Assembly: GCF_025370935.1 (NCBI RefSeq)
Contig: NC_133501.1
Coordinates: forward strand, 1,953,075-2,017,074
Reading direction: 5' to 3'
DNA length: 64,000 nt
Origin: Choristoneura fumiferana
Lineage: Eukaryota; Arthropoda; Insecta; Lepidoptera; Tortricidae
Made by a program: the position numbers and the translations under genes. Positions 30,462 through 45,400 of the stretch are shown here, piece by piece (within the stretch, counting starts at the first letter, position 1; every line of letters starts with the position of its first letter). The notes beneath the pieces are model-generated. The model did no database searches. It had not been told where the DNA came from and saw nothing but the letters and a program-made list of their open reading frames with translations.

Positions 30462-33400
30462 GTAAGTTATTTTATTTTATTTACTAGTCATTATGATAAA
30501 GAATAGATCATAGGTTAAAGCCTCGAAAATAGCATTTATTTGGATAACCTGTGGACATTTTATCTATAGTCCAAAAAACTGTTAAATATATACTGTGTTA
30601 TTTTTGACTTCCGTTAATCGTAAGGGACATTCAACAGGTCGAATAAAATTAATTTTCATTTCTCATGTCGTAAACTTCGTGTTTATGCTGGATATAGGCG
30701 GCATAAAATGACTTTTTATCCTCTAGTGCATAAACTAAAATATTCGTCGAAGGCCAAGGCAATCAGGTGTCAGCAGCCACAAAAAAGTTTCTAAGTATAT
30801 ATTTTTTAATTATTTTTAATTTATATAAAACTAAAAATCAATCAAATCATTCAAAATAAACCAACAAAAAATTGCAAAAATCAATAAAACTAAAAAAACA
30901 ATGCATGAACAATAAAAGGTACCCAGTAAGTGAACATTTCCTTACACTGTTCCTATTTCGTCAAGTGAAAAGCAGTGTAAGACTCTGGCATTAAACCCAT
31001 TTTTCCCTCGACGTGTCTATCCATGGCTATATAAACGTCTGGTAATATGGCTTGTTTTATGCTCTTGTTGTACAATCTACTATTCTCGGTGATTCGTGGC
31101 CTGTTATTGTTTAAAAGATAATCAAGAATTGCAATAGCTAATTATTCGCAATAAAAAAGTGGAAAAGGTTTTCTTAGTCCTTAACTGCGCTTCACTAAAA
31201 TATTTTTAATTCTCATACATATTTAAAAGAGCAAAGTAAAAAAGTAAGTCTCTTTGTGTCGCTTTAATATCATTCGTCAAGTTCGTGAGCTTTACAATGT
31301 AACTTCTAACATGAACATCTATTAAGTATTAAGAAAAAAATGCAAAAAGCGAAATATATTGCCACGTAAATTGAGCAGTATATCGAAGTTAAAACGGAAA
31401 TCAATAAAACACGTTGTATGTAGGTACACACTACTTGGAAACAATCGGACTCTTGTAACTGCAATAATAATGTTTTAATTATTATTATACCATATCAGTT
31501 TCGTGTGACAAAGTGAATGGGTTTACTTTATTCCGTGAAGAGATTAATCTCAAGTTCAACCACAATAGGTATTTAGATGACATGCTCTTTTAACTTAATG
31601 GCTAAGCGATTGTTGAACTTCATTTTCACTATGGAATTCTTCGTTATGTATGTTTTATCCTCTTTCAGCGAGTGTCAACAAAGAGAAAGAGTATTATGCT
31701 ATTATTTTATACCAGGCCCCATACTACGAAGTGCAAAATTCGAACTTCGTATGTTGCCGTCCCGCTCATTTAATACGAGAGTGAGAGGGACGGTGTGATA
31801 CGAACTTCAATTTTTGAATTTCGTTTGTGAAGTAAACAAAAAAATATGAAAATATAGCCAATTAAAGTTCCGTGTGGCACTTATGAGCACGGCGCGACGT
31901 CACGGACCTTTACTTCTGAAATTTTACGCGCTTCATCTTTGTCATTTTGTATTTGATTGATAAAAGAAAAAAATACGTGTCTAATTCTTTCTGCTAATCT
32001 AATTGACGGACTATATATTACATATAATATGATATAATTTTTTTTTACTCAAGAAACTACCCAATTATGCGGCGACGCGAACACAGATTTTGTCTCAAAA
32101 TCACAATTTGAAAAGTAGTTACGATAGTATTCATTTTAGATGAAAGAGAAAAAAAGAGATTAAACTGTATGATTTTTATACACAGTGTTTTATTTATTTC
32201 CGTTAACTTCGGCACGTTACTCAGTTCATTGATATAACTATATACCTGATAATTAACTTTTTCGACAAACTGATTTTTTTTTTCTTTTTCGCAAATAATG
32301 TTTCTTTTCACGCCTTTAACCACAGTCACAGTCATTGTTAAATTGTAAAATAAACCTTGACAAGTGACAATGACATTGACGTGACGCGTGACATCAAAAA
32401 AATCCACGTTTCATTCTTTTCACATGTTTAAATATGTGTGAATTAAAAACGAATTAGTAATGGAATTTGAAAAAATGTCATAAATTAAGGACCTTTGCGG
32501 TGTTTTACTGCTAATAATTAAATTTCTTGGAGAAATTAACTTAATTTTTTGACCTGTAGACTGTCCCCTTAAAGTTAACGGAAATCAAAAATAACATGGT
32601 GTGTCAATTTAGCATGTTACGACTAATTTTTTTTAACTTGTACAGTTATCGGCACTGCACAGGATTTAATCAATATAATGCAGAACACTGTAGCACTTGT
32701 ACTCTATGGGCATTCAGAAAAAGTGAATCCCCGCGTTTTTTCCTTTTGTTACCAACATGAAAAAATTACAAGTTTTAAATCAAATCCCACCATTATCTTG
32801 CCCTTGGTTGGTATTGTGCCCTTGGTACGTTAGTACTATTATATATTCTGTGCCTTGGGCTCGAGTTTCGTGGTAGCACTCCAGCGGCGAGCAAAGATTA
32901 GTAGCTATAGAAGTGGCGAGGGCAGACTGTTCTGTCAGTAGTTTATGGTGCAGGCGTATATTTTAGAAATTTATTTGTAATGCCATTGTGTCTCTTGTTT
33001 AGCACATTGCCCCTTGAGCGTTCGTAGAGAAATTAGCATGCCATCATGGTGCTCATAATCAAAATGTTTTCAAATTGTATTCTTGCGTTAAAATGTTTGG
33101 TGTCGTCAATAGCGTGGTATATTTTTCCCAACGCTGAAATTGAAGTCAGTGAGTCGCTAAGTGAAGAGTAAGTTAATATTTTATTTAATTACTAGTCATT
33201 TAGATAAGGAATCATATTATGTATAAATAACATTTATTTGGCCAATCTGTGGACATTTTATCTGACAGTTCAACAAAGAAAGATTCTATCTATATATGTG
33301 AGTGTATGTATGTATACATATACATACTTACCTATTTAATTTAGTATTTAGAATATATAGTGTGAGCGACTTAACGACTTTTATATTCGTGTTTTTCGAA

Positions 33401-36400
33401 GAGACCGGAGATAGTGAAGCTATTTCATTGTATCAGCAATAATAATGCATTGATATACCAAATCCGCTTGCGTGTTACATTGAAAGAGGCTTTATTTTAT
33501 TCTGTGAAGTGATTAATAACGCACAGTCTACAATATTTACATTAACACAATGTATTCAAGGTAAACTAAAGTTTAACTGAAATGTTTTAGTTTCAAGTTT
33601 AGTTCCGACGTGTGTTCTTTTCTTGCCCAGACCTCGTTACGGATTTTTCTTTTTTTTAATCTATAAAATAGAAACTAAACTCCTTTCTTTTGACTTTATG
33701 GATGTCACTTTATTTAAAAAAGTACGGTATGTTGTTTTTTATGAAAACGAAAATAACGAATCCATTTTTTAGTTTCTTTTTGTACGCCAGCGGTAAGTTA
33801 CCTGATTCTTTACCTTTAAAAAGAACACTTCTATCTTTTTTCTAATTATTTGCCTACATTGCAATTTCACTGTCAAGAATACTCAAGATATGAGAAGCTG
33901 GAAGTTTGTTTTTATTTGAAAGTTCTTTTGAAAATGGATATGAAATCGAACTGTTACTTCCAGGCAAGAATACTTATGATAGTGCTACTACATTGTTTTC
34001 AATTTCATATTAATAGTCATAGTTTTGTTAAACAGCTTTCATATTTGGGCTCAATGATGGTAATTAAAGAGTAAAGTTGTCAGTTATGTTTGTAGCAATT
34101 TCAGTTGGTTCAAATTAATCCCCAGCTAGTTAAGACGTATTTGCAATATCATTAGGTAATTGAAGTAATTATATCCTCCCTAGTAATTATTTAATTTATT
34201 TGTATAATCTATTTTTAATGATCTTGACTTGGGAACTTTTTTATTATTCTTTAAGTATTATAATAAGTTTCTTTATAATTTATGTAAGTGACATTTTGTT
34301 TTATGACCCTCCAAAAAACCCATCCCACCATTTTTCCCATCCCACCCATTCATTCACCCACCCATCCACTTTTTGGAGGCCTCCATCTCTTTCCACTTTT
34401 GTTTTGTCTCGAGCGATGCTCATTCAGTTATTTCCAGCTGTTTTTACAATTTCATCAACCCATCTTTTCTTTTGTTGTCTTCTTTGTCTTTTTCCAGCAT
34501 GACCAAGTTTGGCAACTTATTATACAGCTAAAACCGTTTATAGCAACATCTAAGGGACAGCAATATTTTACATGACCTCGTATTTGACCCAATTTAATGA
34601 TAATTAGCCATTGATCTGGCAAAATATTTAATAAATAAATTATACATAAAAATATCATGGGACAATTGACACCAATTGACCTAGTGCTTGGGCCACTGCA
34701 CCCTGATTCAATGGTTTCCTGCTCAGCCTATGATTATTTAAATGACAATCAGATAGCCAAGTGGTTAGGAGAACCTGACTACGAAGCTTGAGGTCCTGGG
34801 TTCGATCCCCGGCTAGAGCAGATATTTGTATGAATAATACAAATACAAATAATTTATATGTATACAAATGGTTCTCTGATTTAGGACATTTAATATGTAT
34901 TTATGTATATACTTAAGTATGTTTATCCATAGCCTAGTATCTATGGATACTAGAAGCTTTGCTTAGTTTGGGACTGATTATTATAATTAAGAGTATGCTA
35001 AAATCAGCATCTTTTAATAGCGGTACTTTTCTCTGTGACCAACTACAGATGAGATAGGAGATGTAGAAGAAAGAAAATGAGCATTCAACTTATATTTCGA
35101 TCAAACAATAGCTAAGATTAACGGCTTAATTCGGGCCCGGCACTTCGCCGGCCGCTGCCGCGGCACGCTCGCTTCGCTCGCTCGGCTTGTGCGTTGTGGT
35201 CACAATTCATACTAACCACTCCTCATTTTGCTCGACATACCTAAATTTTAAACTTTGGGTCCCTATATCTCGGCCATTTTTGATTACAGAGAAAAGTTGT
35301 TCAAGTAAAAAACGCTTATTTTAATGTATTCTATTTAATAAAATCATGCAAAATATGTGTCATTATGACTTCATTTTGGTAAAAAAAAATCTGTCTGCAC
35401 CCTTTGCTAAAGTGCAACCAATAAACTGCAAATTATATTTGTGGCATACCGCTATTTATCTTAAAGTAAAGCATTTTTTGTTATTGCACAGCTAATAATG
35501 ACTAACGCACATCATACCTTGTTACTTTTTTTTTTTTAATATAGCCTCGATTTATTTTCAGCATGTATATACTTTTTACATAACCAGCACTAGTAGGGGC
35601 CCAAATTATTTCCTAAATAAATAAGGTTCTGGCGCTTCGCCGGCCGCTGCCGCGACGCGCTCGCTTTGCTCGCTCGGCTCGCGCGTTGTGGTCGCAATTG
35701 TACCTAACGCTCCTTCTCGCTTCGCTCGTCGTTTTCCTGTGCCAAATTTACATTAAAAGTTATTTTGCTATGAGAATGAGTATCATCTACGCACGCTCTA
35801 GTTAATTTGCTGTGGAGTCAGTATTTTTGATGTGATTGTAGTATTTTTGTATAGTTTGTGTTGATGTATATTTTTGAATTATCTGCAGTACTAGTTTAGC
35901 TAAACATTTAGTTTATTTATATTGAAATAATTTAATTGATTTAAAAAGGTATATAAATGATGAGAATAAATTGATAGGCAATTATTTATTTGATGTGCAA
36001 TTAATAAAATACTAGAGCTATATATAAAATACACGAATTTGAATGGAGATATTGATGCCATGTTGCCAGGTAGTTTAGGCCACCTTTGTAACTTTGTTTC
36101 AATCTCTAACAATGAATGGAACAATGGGAGTTTTTATCTGGAATTTATATTTGGTAGTAGGGGAGCCCATGAGAATAAATGGGTATTTACTCGAGCCCGT
36201 CCTGGGGACCTATTAGTTTTTCTAGATTAGTGGGTAGGAAGAAAAACAAGTTATACTATGTTTCCTCTTCCGGTGGAGAGGGGGGGGGGGACTACTACAG
36301 ATAGAGAACCCCACATTATTATGGACTTGTTCATCTGACATGAGTAAATCCCAAAACCCCCTCTTTAGCTCCTCTACTAAGCTATGGTTATCTGGGTCAA

Positions 36401-39400
36401 TCAATTTTCAGGGCCTGTTTCACCACTTGTCAACTAACTTTAAGTGTCAGATAAAAGTAATGCCGTCTTTGTTTATTCGGACAAAACAAACAGAGACGGC
36501 ATCACTGATATCATTTGGTCCCGTAACTCAGGAGACATCAGTGATACACTTTCTTAGTAAAATGTTTACAATTTATACTACTAGCATGCTTAGGAGATGG
36601 GCCACTAAAGAATTGCCTTAAAAATGTCACAACTCCCTAACTTTTAGAGGCTTTGTACCTCATAAAATCATACTTTTAATAAGTGACCCAGGAGACGTTA
36701 CCAATGGCAACCAGCTATACTAAAAAGTTAATTGACCCAGCTACGAATATTTTTAACGGGAAAACTAACATGACTTTTTATCTTACTAATAATAATAGTA
36801 GCGACTCGTAGCGTCATATAAAACAAATATTAAAAAGCTAAAAGGGTCACTTGGGTGTTACGTAACGTTTAAATAGGTGGAAAAACGTTATGGCATACCG
36901 CTATGGGTGCCAACCATGCAACCATTTCACAGTAAACGTCATAAAGACATCGCATTAATTAACAATGAAAATCGTAATGACTTTACCTTAGGTTCCATGG
37001 TGGCTCAAGAATTAAAGTCCTTGACCATACGTGATACTTGAAAGCCACTTACTGGGGGCCCTCATTCGCATCGGCGCCAAAGTCCCGAACAAGCTTAGTC
37101 TGCCACTGTAGGGAAGCCTACATTCACTAAGAAAAAATTGTTTTTTTTTTTTTTAACAAAAACTTATTCTTTTCAGTGGCACGGCCTATGATTCCGAGAC
37201 GGACGAAGAAATTCCGTCCATATTCGTCGACGAACACCTTCTTCCAACAACCACGTTTAGCAGACCCAATGATAATGATACTGAGCATCTTACGGACATA
37301 AATATCTACTCTGAGGCTCAGAGTTTCTCGAGATACGATTTTTCTGACCTTACCGTAGAGGAGCCTGAGAATTTAAGGAACTTTGAGGTGTGGACTGCAA
37401 ACATGGAGGAGGAAATGGACAGTGTTGATATGTCTGTAGATGATGGTATGTATTATTAACCAATGCAAAACGGTCAGTCAACTTTTTCTTATTTTGTTGG
37501 TCTGTCCTGTTGTCCAAGAGACAACAGTGACTGTTTCAAAACAGTTACTAATGTGCTCAGGAGATAGGCAGTCTGGGGCGTGCATTGAGGGTAGGTAGCG
37601 CTAGTGCTGCCTGACACGCCAAGGACAGGGTACCGTAGCCGTTACGAAAAAGATATTCCATACCACATTGTGGTTGTTTTACTATGTGTCTATTTTATTA
37701 TCCAAGAGACGAGACATACTTCATCTTTGTCTGATACGTCATTCTCATGTTATAGTTCATTATTTTAGTGAATGTTTTGTTTTCAGATCGCTACCTCGAC
37801 GAGCAATTACAAGTCGTCCCGCAAGGCTTAATTTTAAACTCCAATTTATATTTAAGTAACCAGCAATGGAATACTATAGTTTACACCCCTGAATTCACTT
37901 TTTACTGTGCTGTTTGCGCGTCATACTGCGATGACACGGAGCATATTATATTGGATAGCCATAAGCATAATTTGTCTAAGCATAAGCCTTTGTATAAGTA
38001 TGATTTGAGTATTGTTAGAAAGGTAAGTGTTGTTTCTGCTTGTATACCTTTTAAAGAGTAATGTGGCTGACTGTCAGACACAACCTAAACCAATGTAGCT
38101 AGAGACTTCAAATGTCTGTGAAGGTGAACATTGCGCGGAAAGCTAAAGCAGCTGGTCTAAGTAGCATGTAGTTTAAAAAGCAACTATGTAGTCCTAAACT
38201 GTTTGTGTTGGAATGGAAACATGAAAAAACGTATATTACGTTAGAGTTGCGTCATAGCGTGAAACGCCTCAACTACGCGGCGCGGAATAGGAGCTCAGCG
38301 AAGTGGAGCTCCGTAGACTTTGGGCCATAGAATTAAAATTGACGAACCAGGAAATGGACGAACTGAGACCAACTAGACATTCGGGGATATTTTTAGGCCA
38401 CTTGCTACAGACCAGTTGCTTCTTAGACCACTTGCTGTTTAGACCACTTGTTACTTAGACCAGTTGGTACTTAAACTAGTTGCTTCTCAGAACACTTGCT
38501 ACTAAGACCAGCTACTTTTTAGACAAAGTGATACTAATCGAATATAGGATATGTCGGACATGTAGAAACTTGTTGATTTTTGTCAAAATTTTATTTACAG
38601 ATTATTGACTACCTCCACTGCGGCGTTTGCAACCTATTATTCCATGAATCACAGGAAGATGATCATTTTGCCAGCAAAGATCATGAAGACAAAATGCTCT
38701 TTGCTATCAATAAAGCGTCTGATATTATGTACGATTCTAACATAAACAACGATAAAACAGAAACATATCATTTCAGCGCTAAAGCTATTAATAATAACAA
38801 TATAGATGTACCATCTAGTGATGATGATGACAATGAAAGTAACAGTGACTTTAATGACTATGGTAATTCGTATGGTGCTCTCAAATATGTTGAAAATGAG
38901 GTTGACGAAGATGATGATGATTTTTATGATAATGTTGAGCCGCCGCTGACTTTAGAACATTCATACGCATCTATGGCTAGGCGACCGAAAACTGATGAGC
39001 TGCCTAAAGTGCTGGAAATCGATCTAGGTGAGTGTAAAAAAAATGTGGCACATCCAACTTGTATATTGTCTCGTGTACCATATCTGGCACTACACGTTAC
39101 GCAAACGTTTTTGATCTAAGTACTATAAAGATTAATATCAACTTCAATCAAACTTCTGCCATAATATGTGGCACACCCTACTTGTATACTTTCTCGTGGA
39201 CCATATCTGACACTACACGTTTTTGATCTAGATACTATAAAGATTAATGTCAACTTCAATCGACAAACTTCTGCTATATGTGGCACACTTAAGTTGTATA
39301 CTTTCTCACATCATATCTGGCACTACCATGTCTTGGTGCTTTTGTTGTATTGTATGTAGTAAGAAGTTATCTGTACTACACGTGGTACACAGAACTTGAA

Positions 39401-42400
39401 CGTGCCATATCTGGCACATCTTAATTGTATAATTTATTTCTCATGTATCATATCTGGCACTACACGTTTTTGCTCCAAGTACTACAGTAACTATCAACTT
39501 TAATCGACAAACTTCTCCCATAGCTAGCACATCCAACTTGTATAAGTACTTTGTCGTGTACCATATCTGGCACTACATGTTTTATTAAAAAGTTCATTGC
39601 TCCAGGTACTGCAAAGATTACTGTCAAGTTCAATCGACACTAAACTTGTGTCATATGTGGCACACACATCACTCTCTCATGTACCATATCTGGCACTACC
39701 ATGTTAGCTTTTGTTACAGGTAATAAAAAGGTAACTGTTAACTACAACTCATGGAACATGGTTATAAATCCGAAGCCGAATCGTTACTATTGCATGGTGT
39801 GCACGACGTTCGGGCACATTCGGGTGCAAGCCGAGCACTGCCGAAGTCTGGAGCACGTCGAGCGGCTCGCCAAATGCAGACTTATTGATGCGTATGATTT
39901 GCATTTAGTTAGACAGGTGATTATTTTAAAGTATTTATTTACAAATATATATTTGGGTCAATCAACTTTTAAGTGTATGGTATTCTGTCCCCGTGACTCA
40001 GGAGACACCAGATCAGAGGGATCAGTGATACACTTTATTATTATTTATAATGCACAGTAACTCTGTCTGCTGTCTGCTGTGTCAGTCTTTCACGTCGTGA
40101 AATTTGATGAAATTTGCTCAACATAGTATTTTATTGAAGGGCGCACTAGATCTGTCGCGGGCATAACTGTTATTTATAATGCACAGGCAATAGCTTTGCA
40201 ATCATTGTACTTCAAAGTACTTATCAAGTCTGTTTTTAAAAGTATTCACTGAAGGTGCACTGATCACTGTCTCGGGCAAACTGTTCACTTTGTTAGAAAA
40301 ATGTTTGCAATGTATACTTAGCATGCTTAGATTAGCTATGAAGGAATTGCCTTAATACTGTCGCAACTGCTAACGTTTAGTGGATTTGTAGTGGATGGCA
40401 ACAAGGTACACTAAAAAGGTGGTGGACCCATTTAATTGCATTGCAATTTTGCAAGACAACTGAGTTTGAGTTGAATCCATGCAAAATTTAATGTCACTAG
40501 ACAAGCGTTTGAGATTTTTGGATTTTACATGTAAATCCCGAATGTCTAGATAAAAGGTACCATAGTTATGTGATTATAATAATAATAAAATATCACGGGA
40601 CACTTGACACCAATTGACCAAGTCCCAAAGTAAGCAATGCAAAAAAGTGAACAATTATTTTCACTCATAGTCAAAGTACCACAAACGGGACTTATCACGC
40701 TATTATTACACAAGTAATATTTACCTCGACGTTTCGGCAACATTACAGTTGCCGTGGTCACGAGTAGACTGAAGTGTGGGGTGTCAAGTCTGCCTAGCAG
40801 CGCGAGTTCTTCGAACTACCCGCACTTGATCACTAATAGTGCCGGCACTCGTATCACGAACTACCCGCACTTGGTCACTTTTATTAGTCACCCTATCACA
40901 CCGACACACAACACTAACAACGTCCGATCGTCCCTCCGAACATTCATCCCGACGCCGACACTTATTAATAACAGGATTCCACAAAGATGAAAGCTTATAC
41001 CCATCGTCCCGGTTGAAATTCTTATGCTTTTTTGTTTGTGGTATTTTGACTATGAGTGAGAATCACGAAAGTTTAAAACGTTAATTATTTTCACTGTTGC
41101 TATTTAATATCCTCACAATCGAAGTGAAAAGCAGTGTAAAATTCAAGCATTAAACTCATTTTTCTCGCAACGTGTCTATCCACCCTCAGCATACCGGCTT
41201 GGGTGGCTATATGAACTCGGGTAAAATGGCTCGTTTTATGCTCTTGTACAATCTACTATTTTTTTCAGGTCGATGACAAACTCTACCACTGCGGGCATTG
41301 CAATAATCTACAGTTGATCCATGACATGCCCAGCCACATCGAAGCCCATCATCCTAACAGACCGAGCACCGACTCACCAGCCAAACCCTCTACACCTCTG
41401 AAAACCCCGTCCAAGATCAGACCAACCGTTTTCAACGATAAAGAAAATTGTAAAAACATGATCAATAACAATACCGTTAAACAGCTAAATTTTGATAATG
41501 AAAATTCATTACAATCAAAAAATAATAAACATCAAAACATAAGCCAAGAAAAGCTTCAGATGTGCCAGGATATGTTGTTAGCTAATAGTAATATATTTGA
41601 TGATATTGTTATTTGTACTTATGGAAAGAAAATCACTATATCCAAGATGGCGTATAATATTATGTGTGAGAGGGAAAACGATTTTTATTGCGGTCTCTGT
41701 GAAACTATGGTTGAGCAAGAATGTATAAAAGACCATGTCAATGATTTGCAGCATATATTTTTGCTCCAAAACACTCCTTTTATTGAAGCTTTCAATGTGC
41801 ATCTCTTTAGACAGGTAAGTCAGTAAATCATGTACAACTATTTTTTTATGATTACAATTAATGCGTCCATTAGATTATCAGAAAATATAGGAGTGTTATT
41901 CAAACTAACAACAGCTTTTTAGTAAAAATTTCATTTTTAATACAAGCTTTTTTTGCTGACTGTACTTTTTGTTGATTTTACTTGCATTGTCATCCATACT
42001 ACATTTGCATACCAAATTTCAAGTCAATGCCATTAACTGTTCATGAGTTCTGTCCTGCGGAGACGATCCTGGCCGGGCCACCAGGATGTTACTACCACAT
42101 TGTTGTATTGTCACGCAATTTACATAAGTATTCCAAATTTTAAGTCATTCTGACTACTGGAAGTTGGTCTAATTTAGCTTGCAAGATTTGACTACGGGAC
42201 AGGTGGAACTAAATAAAAGCTTTTTTATCACACTTGCTCGTAAACAGTGTCGTAACATGCAGGCTACCTTGGTTGCAACTCCCCAAATAAAACCCTCGAC
42301 CTTAATGTGCTTGTCATGAAACCCGTGGTCGGTAAATGAGTGATACTGCATGGCGTGCAGGAGCGCGGCGCGCGCACGCCGGGCACATTCTTGGGGGGGA

Positions 42401-45400
42401 GGCTGGCGCTGCCAAGCGCGTAGTCTGCGGTATCGGCAATTTTAGAAAAAAATGTTTTTCTTTTATATACTATTTCACTCGCAAATGTGATGAAAACCAT
42501 GTATGTCGCGCGGACGGTACTAGAAGTACGAACATCGACTCATTAAAGCCTTCAGTCTTCGACTTCGGGCTTCTAATAGACTCTCGTTCGTAATTAAAAA
42601 TGAGAAAAATGAGAAAGCGCCCGTAATTGTCAACTGCACCAAAAGTTAGCTCCCTTGGTGATGTCAAATACCAATACTGATATGAATTATAATATGATTA
42701 CTGTTATCTTTTCAGATACGCGAAGCGCTACATTGTGCCTTGTGCAACGTGCTCATACAATTGATTCCAGCTATGATTTCTAGCCATAAATTCGAACCAA
42801 AACACGCAAACCGAGTACTAGAAGCCGTAAGGGATATACCTAAAGAAAAAACTCCAGTTTCGATTAAAGAAACTAAACCTGTCGACACTGGCAAGAAAAC
42901 CATGGAAGTAGCTACAGTAAATAATAAATATAACGAAGCAAATGGAAATAAAGCTGTTACTGTGTCTGAAGAGGGCAAAAATGACGACACTGATTCGGAT
43001 GAAGATGTTGATGAATTTATGATAGAAGATTTTGATTTTGAAGAACATGTGTATGTGAAGTTGGGGAATAGTTTTGCTAAGGTAACTAATACGGCGTATA
43101 ACACACTGGTTGCGGTTGGGGATGGCACTAGATATTGTTTTGTGTGCTCGGCTGTTGTGGATAGAGAGGTGAAGAAGCATGTTGACAGTCGTGGCCATGT
43201 GGACAATATTGATAAATACATGTTTGTGGAGAAGTACAAGGAGGATTTACTGCGGCAGGTAATATTATATATAGTTGAACTATAGTCACTTAAGTTTGCT
43301 AGATAGCATGATGTAGGTAGATAAATACATATAGGACTGTAGGAGTAAGGTAAAAGGTTGAGTTTCATTGACTTTGACCTTTGCAAAGTACAGTATCAAT
43401 CAATCAAGATTACTATACTAGTGTTTACTTTACCCCTGTTGAATTGAAATTCCGAGATTTCAATAAATTGCCATTGAAATTCTAAAAATATACATTCGAA
43501 AGAGGATCCTGAGTGAGGATATCGAGGTAAGAAGTAACATATTTGTTATTCCAAACGTCCAGCTATCCACATATCAATTTTCATCCAAATTTGTGTAGCC
43601 GTGTTAGAGTGTAGGAGTAACAAATTCCCAAAAATTAAATCATGGTCTCTCTAGTGACGTTGTCTTTACAAAAACCGTGCCCAATTTCAAGACTATGAGT
43701 CTAAAACCAAGCGACCGAGATTCCTAGAATTTATCCCGATCCCGTGGGAATATCTGAATAAAAAGTAGCCTAAGTATATACCAGCCAGTCCAGCTATCAT
43801 CATGCCAAATTTCATCCAAATCCGTTCAGCCGTTGTAGCGTGTAGGAGTAACAAACATACACACACCAACAACTGTATGTAGGTGTGAGACGTCAGAACG
43901 TCACGCGGAATTTTAACTAAATAAATAAATATCATGGGACACTTGACACCAATTGACCTAGTCCCAAACTAAGTAAAGCTTGTACTATGGATACTAGGCA
44001 ACGGATAAACATACTTATATAGATAAATACATACTTAAGAACCTGACCTGCCCTGACCAGAACAAACATTCGTATTTCAATAACTGCCTTTATCTTCATA
44101 ATTTCTTTTTTAATTTACAAATTAATAAATGTGTCCAATATTTTGTGACAATTAACTAATGCACTAATTAGATTTTTTTAAGACACTAGTCTTATGTATA
44201 TTTTCCTTTACAGATCTACCTAACCTACCACTGCTGTATTTGCAACGTCCTAATAAGCAGGAAGCAGTTGAGCCAGCATCTATCATGGCCAACCCATGTT
44301 ATTCAAGCAGAAAACACAAAAATAAGCGCTAAACAGAGAAAGACAGACATCAAAAATGGCTTAAAACAGTACAACATAAACACTGTTAAAGAGAACATTT
44401 ATTTGAACGAAACAGAAGCGAAAGTGAAAATCCATTTGAATGTTGCCATGGAGAAGGATAACATAGATGTTGCAAGGAAGAATAAAATTGTTATTTTCAA
44501 CAGCAATGTGCTTAAGATTTCTTTCGATGCGTGGCATAGTTTGAGCGAGTTGCCAGAGGGGTGGAAGTGCAAGATGTGCCAATGTGAGTTTAGTGGTATG
44601 GAGCTTGGCAATCATATTGCCAGTGAATGGCATGTTGGCAGTTTGGAGAAGTTTGATTTGAAGTGCTCTCTAGCTCTTATGAGAAAGGTGAGTTTTTATC
44701 CTTTGAATAAGTTTGTACAGTCACCTGCATTATATATCTGCCACAGTGGAGCGTGCAAAAATATCACACGACGTACTGGCACTAGAAATAGAGTCTTATC
44801 AGATATCTATGCACGCTTTATTGTGTCAGAAAATTGTGCAGTTAATTTCACGCGCGTCTTTGAAAAATAAGCTATTTATACTTGAAATATTTATGTAATT
44901 AACTAAATGTAAATAAAGCAACGTCAAATTGGTGTCTTAAATATTGAAATTCCCCCATTAAACTATCTAAACCATTACACTGTATTGAAATACTTTAGTC
45001 TAGTTTGTATTGCAATGATAGATAGATAGTAAAATATTCAAAATCCTTGAATGTGCCAAACCTGGTAGCTGAAGTTTGTTTGCACTTAGTTATTGTATGT
45101 AGTGCCACCAGAGTTGAGGTCACGCACACAATAACATTAACATTTACTCATTAATTACATTCTTCTTTTATTTATATGCAATCAGTTATTTATGTAGCTG
45201 TGTGTGTGTAATTCACTTCAACTCTCGTGGCGGTACCTATACCTAAACCTTTCAAGTATAGTACCCTATCCTGTAACAGGAACTCTCATTCATAAGTTCT
45301 TAAATACCATATCAAGAGCTAATATGTCTTAATGATGATCCAATGAAAATAATAATAATAAATATCATGGGACACTTGACACCAATTGACATAGTCCCAA

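Noticed and set aside
31577..31798. Signal-peptide-like frame MAKRLLNFIFTMEFFVMYVL as a third first exon of gene D
   Set aside because: It has no good donor, no match to exons 1A/1B, and the frame runs into a foldback element.
40754..41084. Plus frames rich in Pro/Ser/Thr as gene D exons
   Set aside because: They have no phase-matched splice sites with exons 5 and 6, and they follow a Penelope-type terminal hairpin, so they are element sequence.
42712..43386. Reverse-strand 224-codon open frame
   Set aside because: It is antisense to exon 7 of gene D, whose plus frame has matching splice sites and the zinc-finger pattern. The reverse frame is Ser/Thr-rich, as expected of a shadow.
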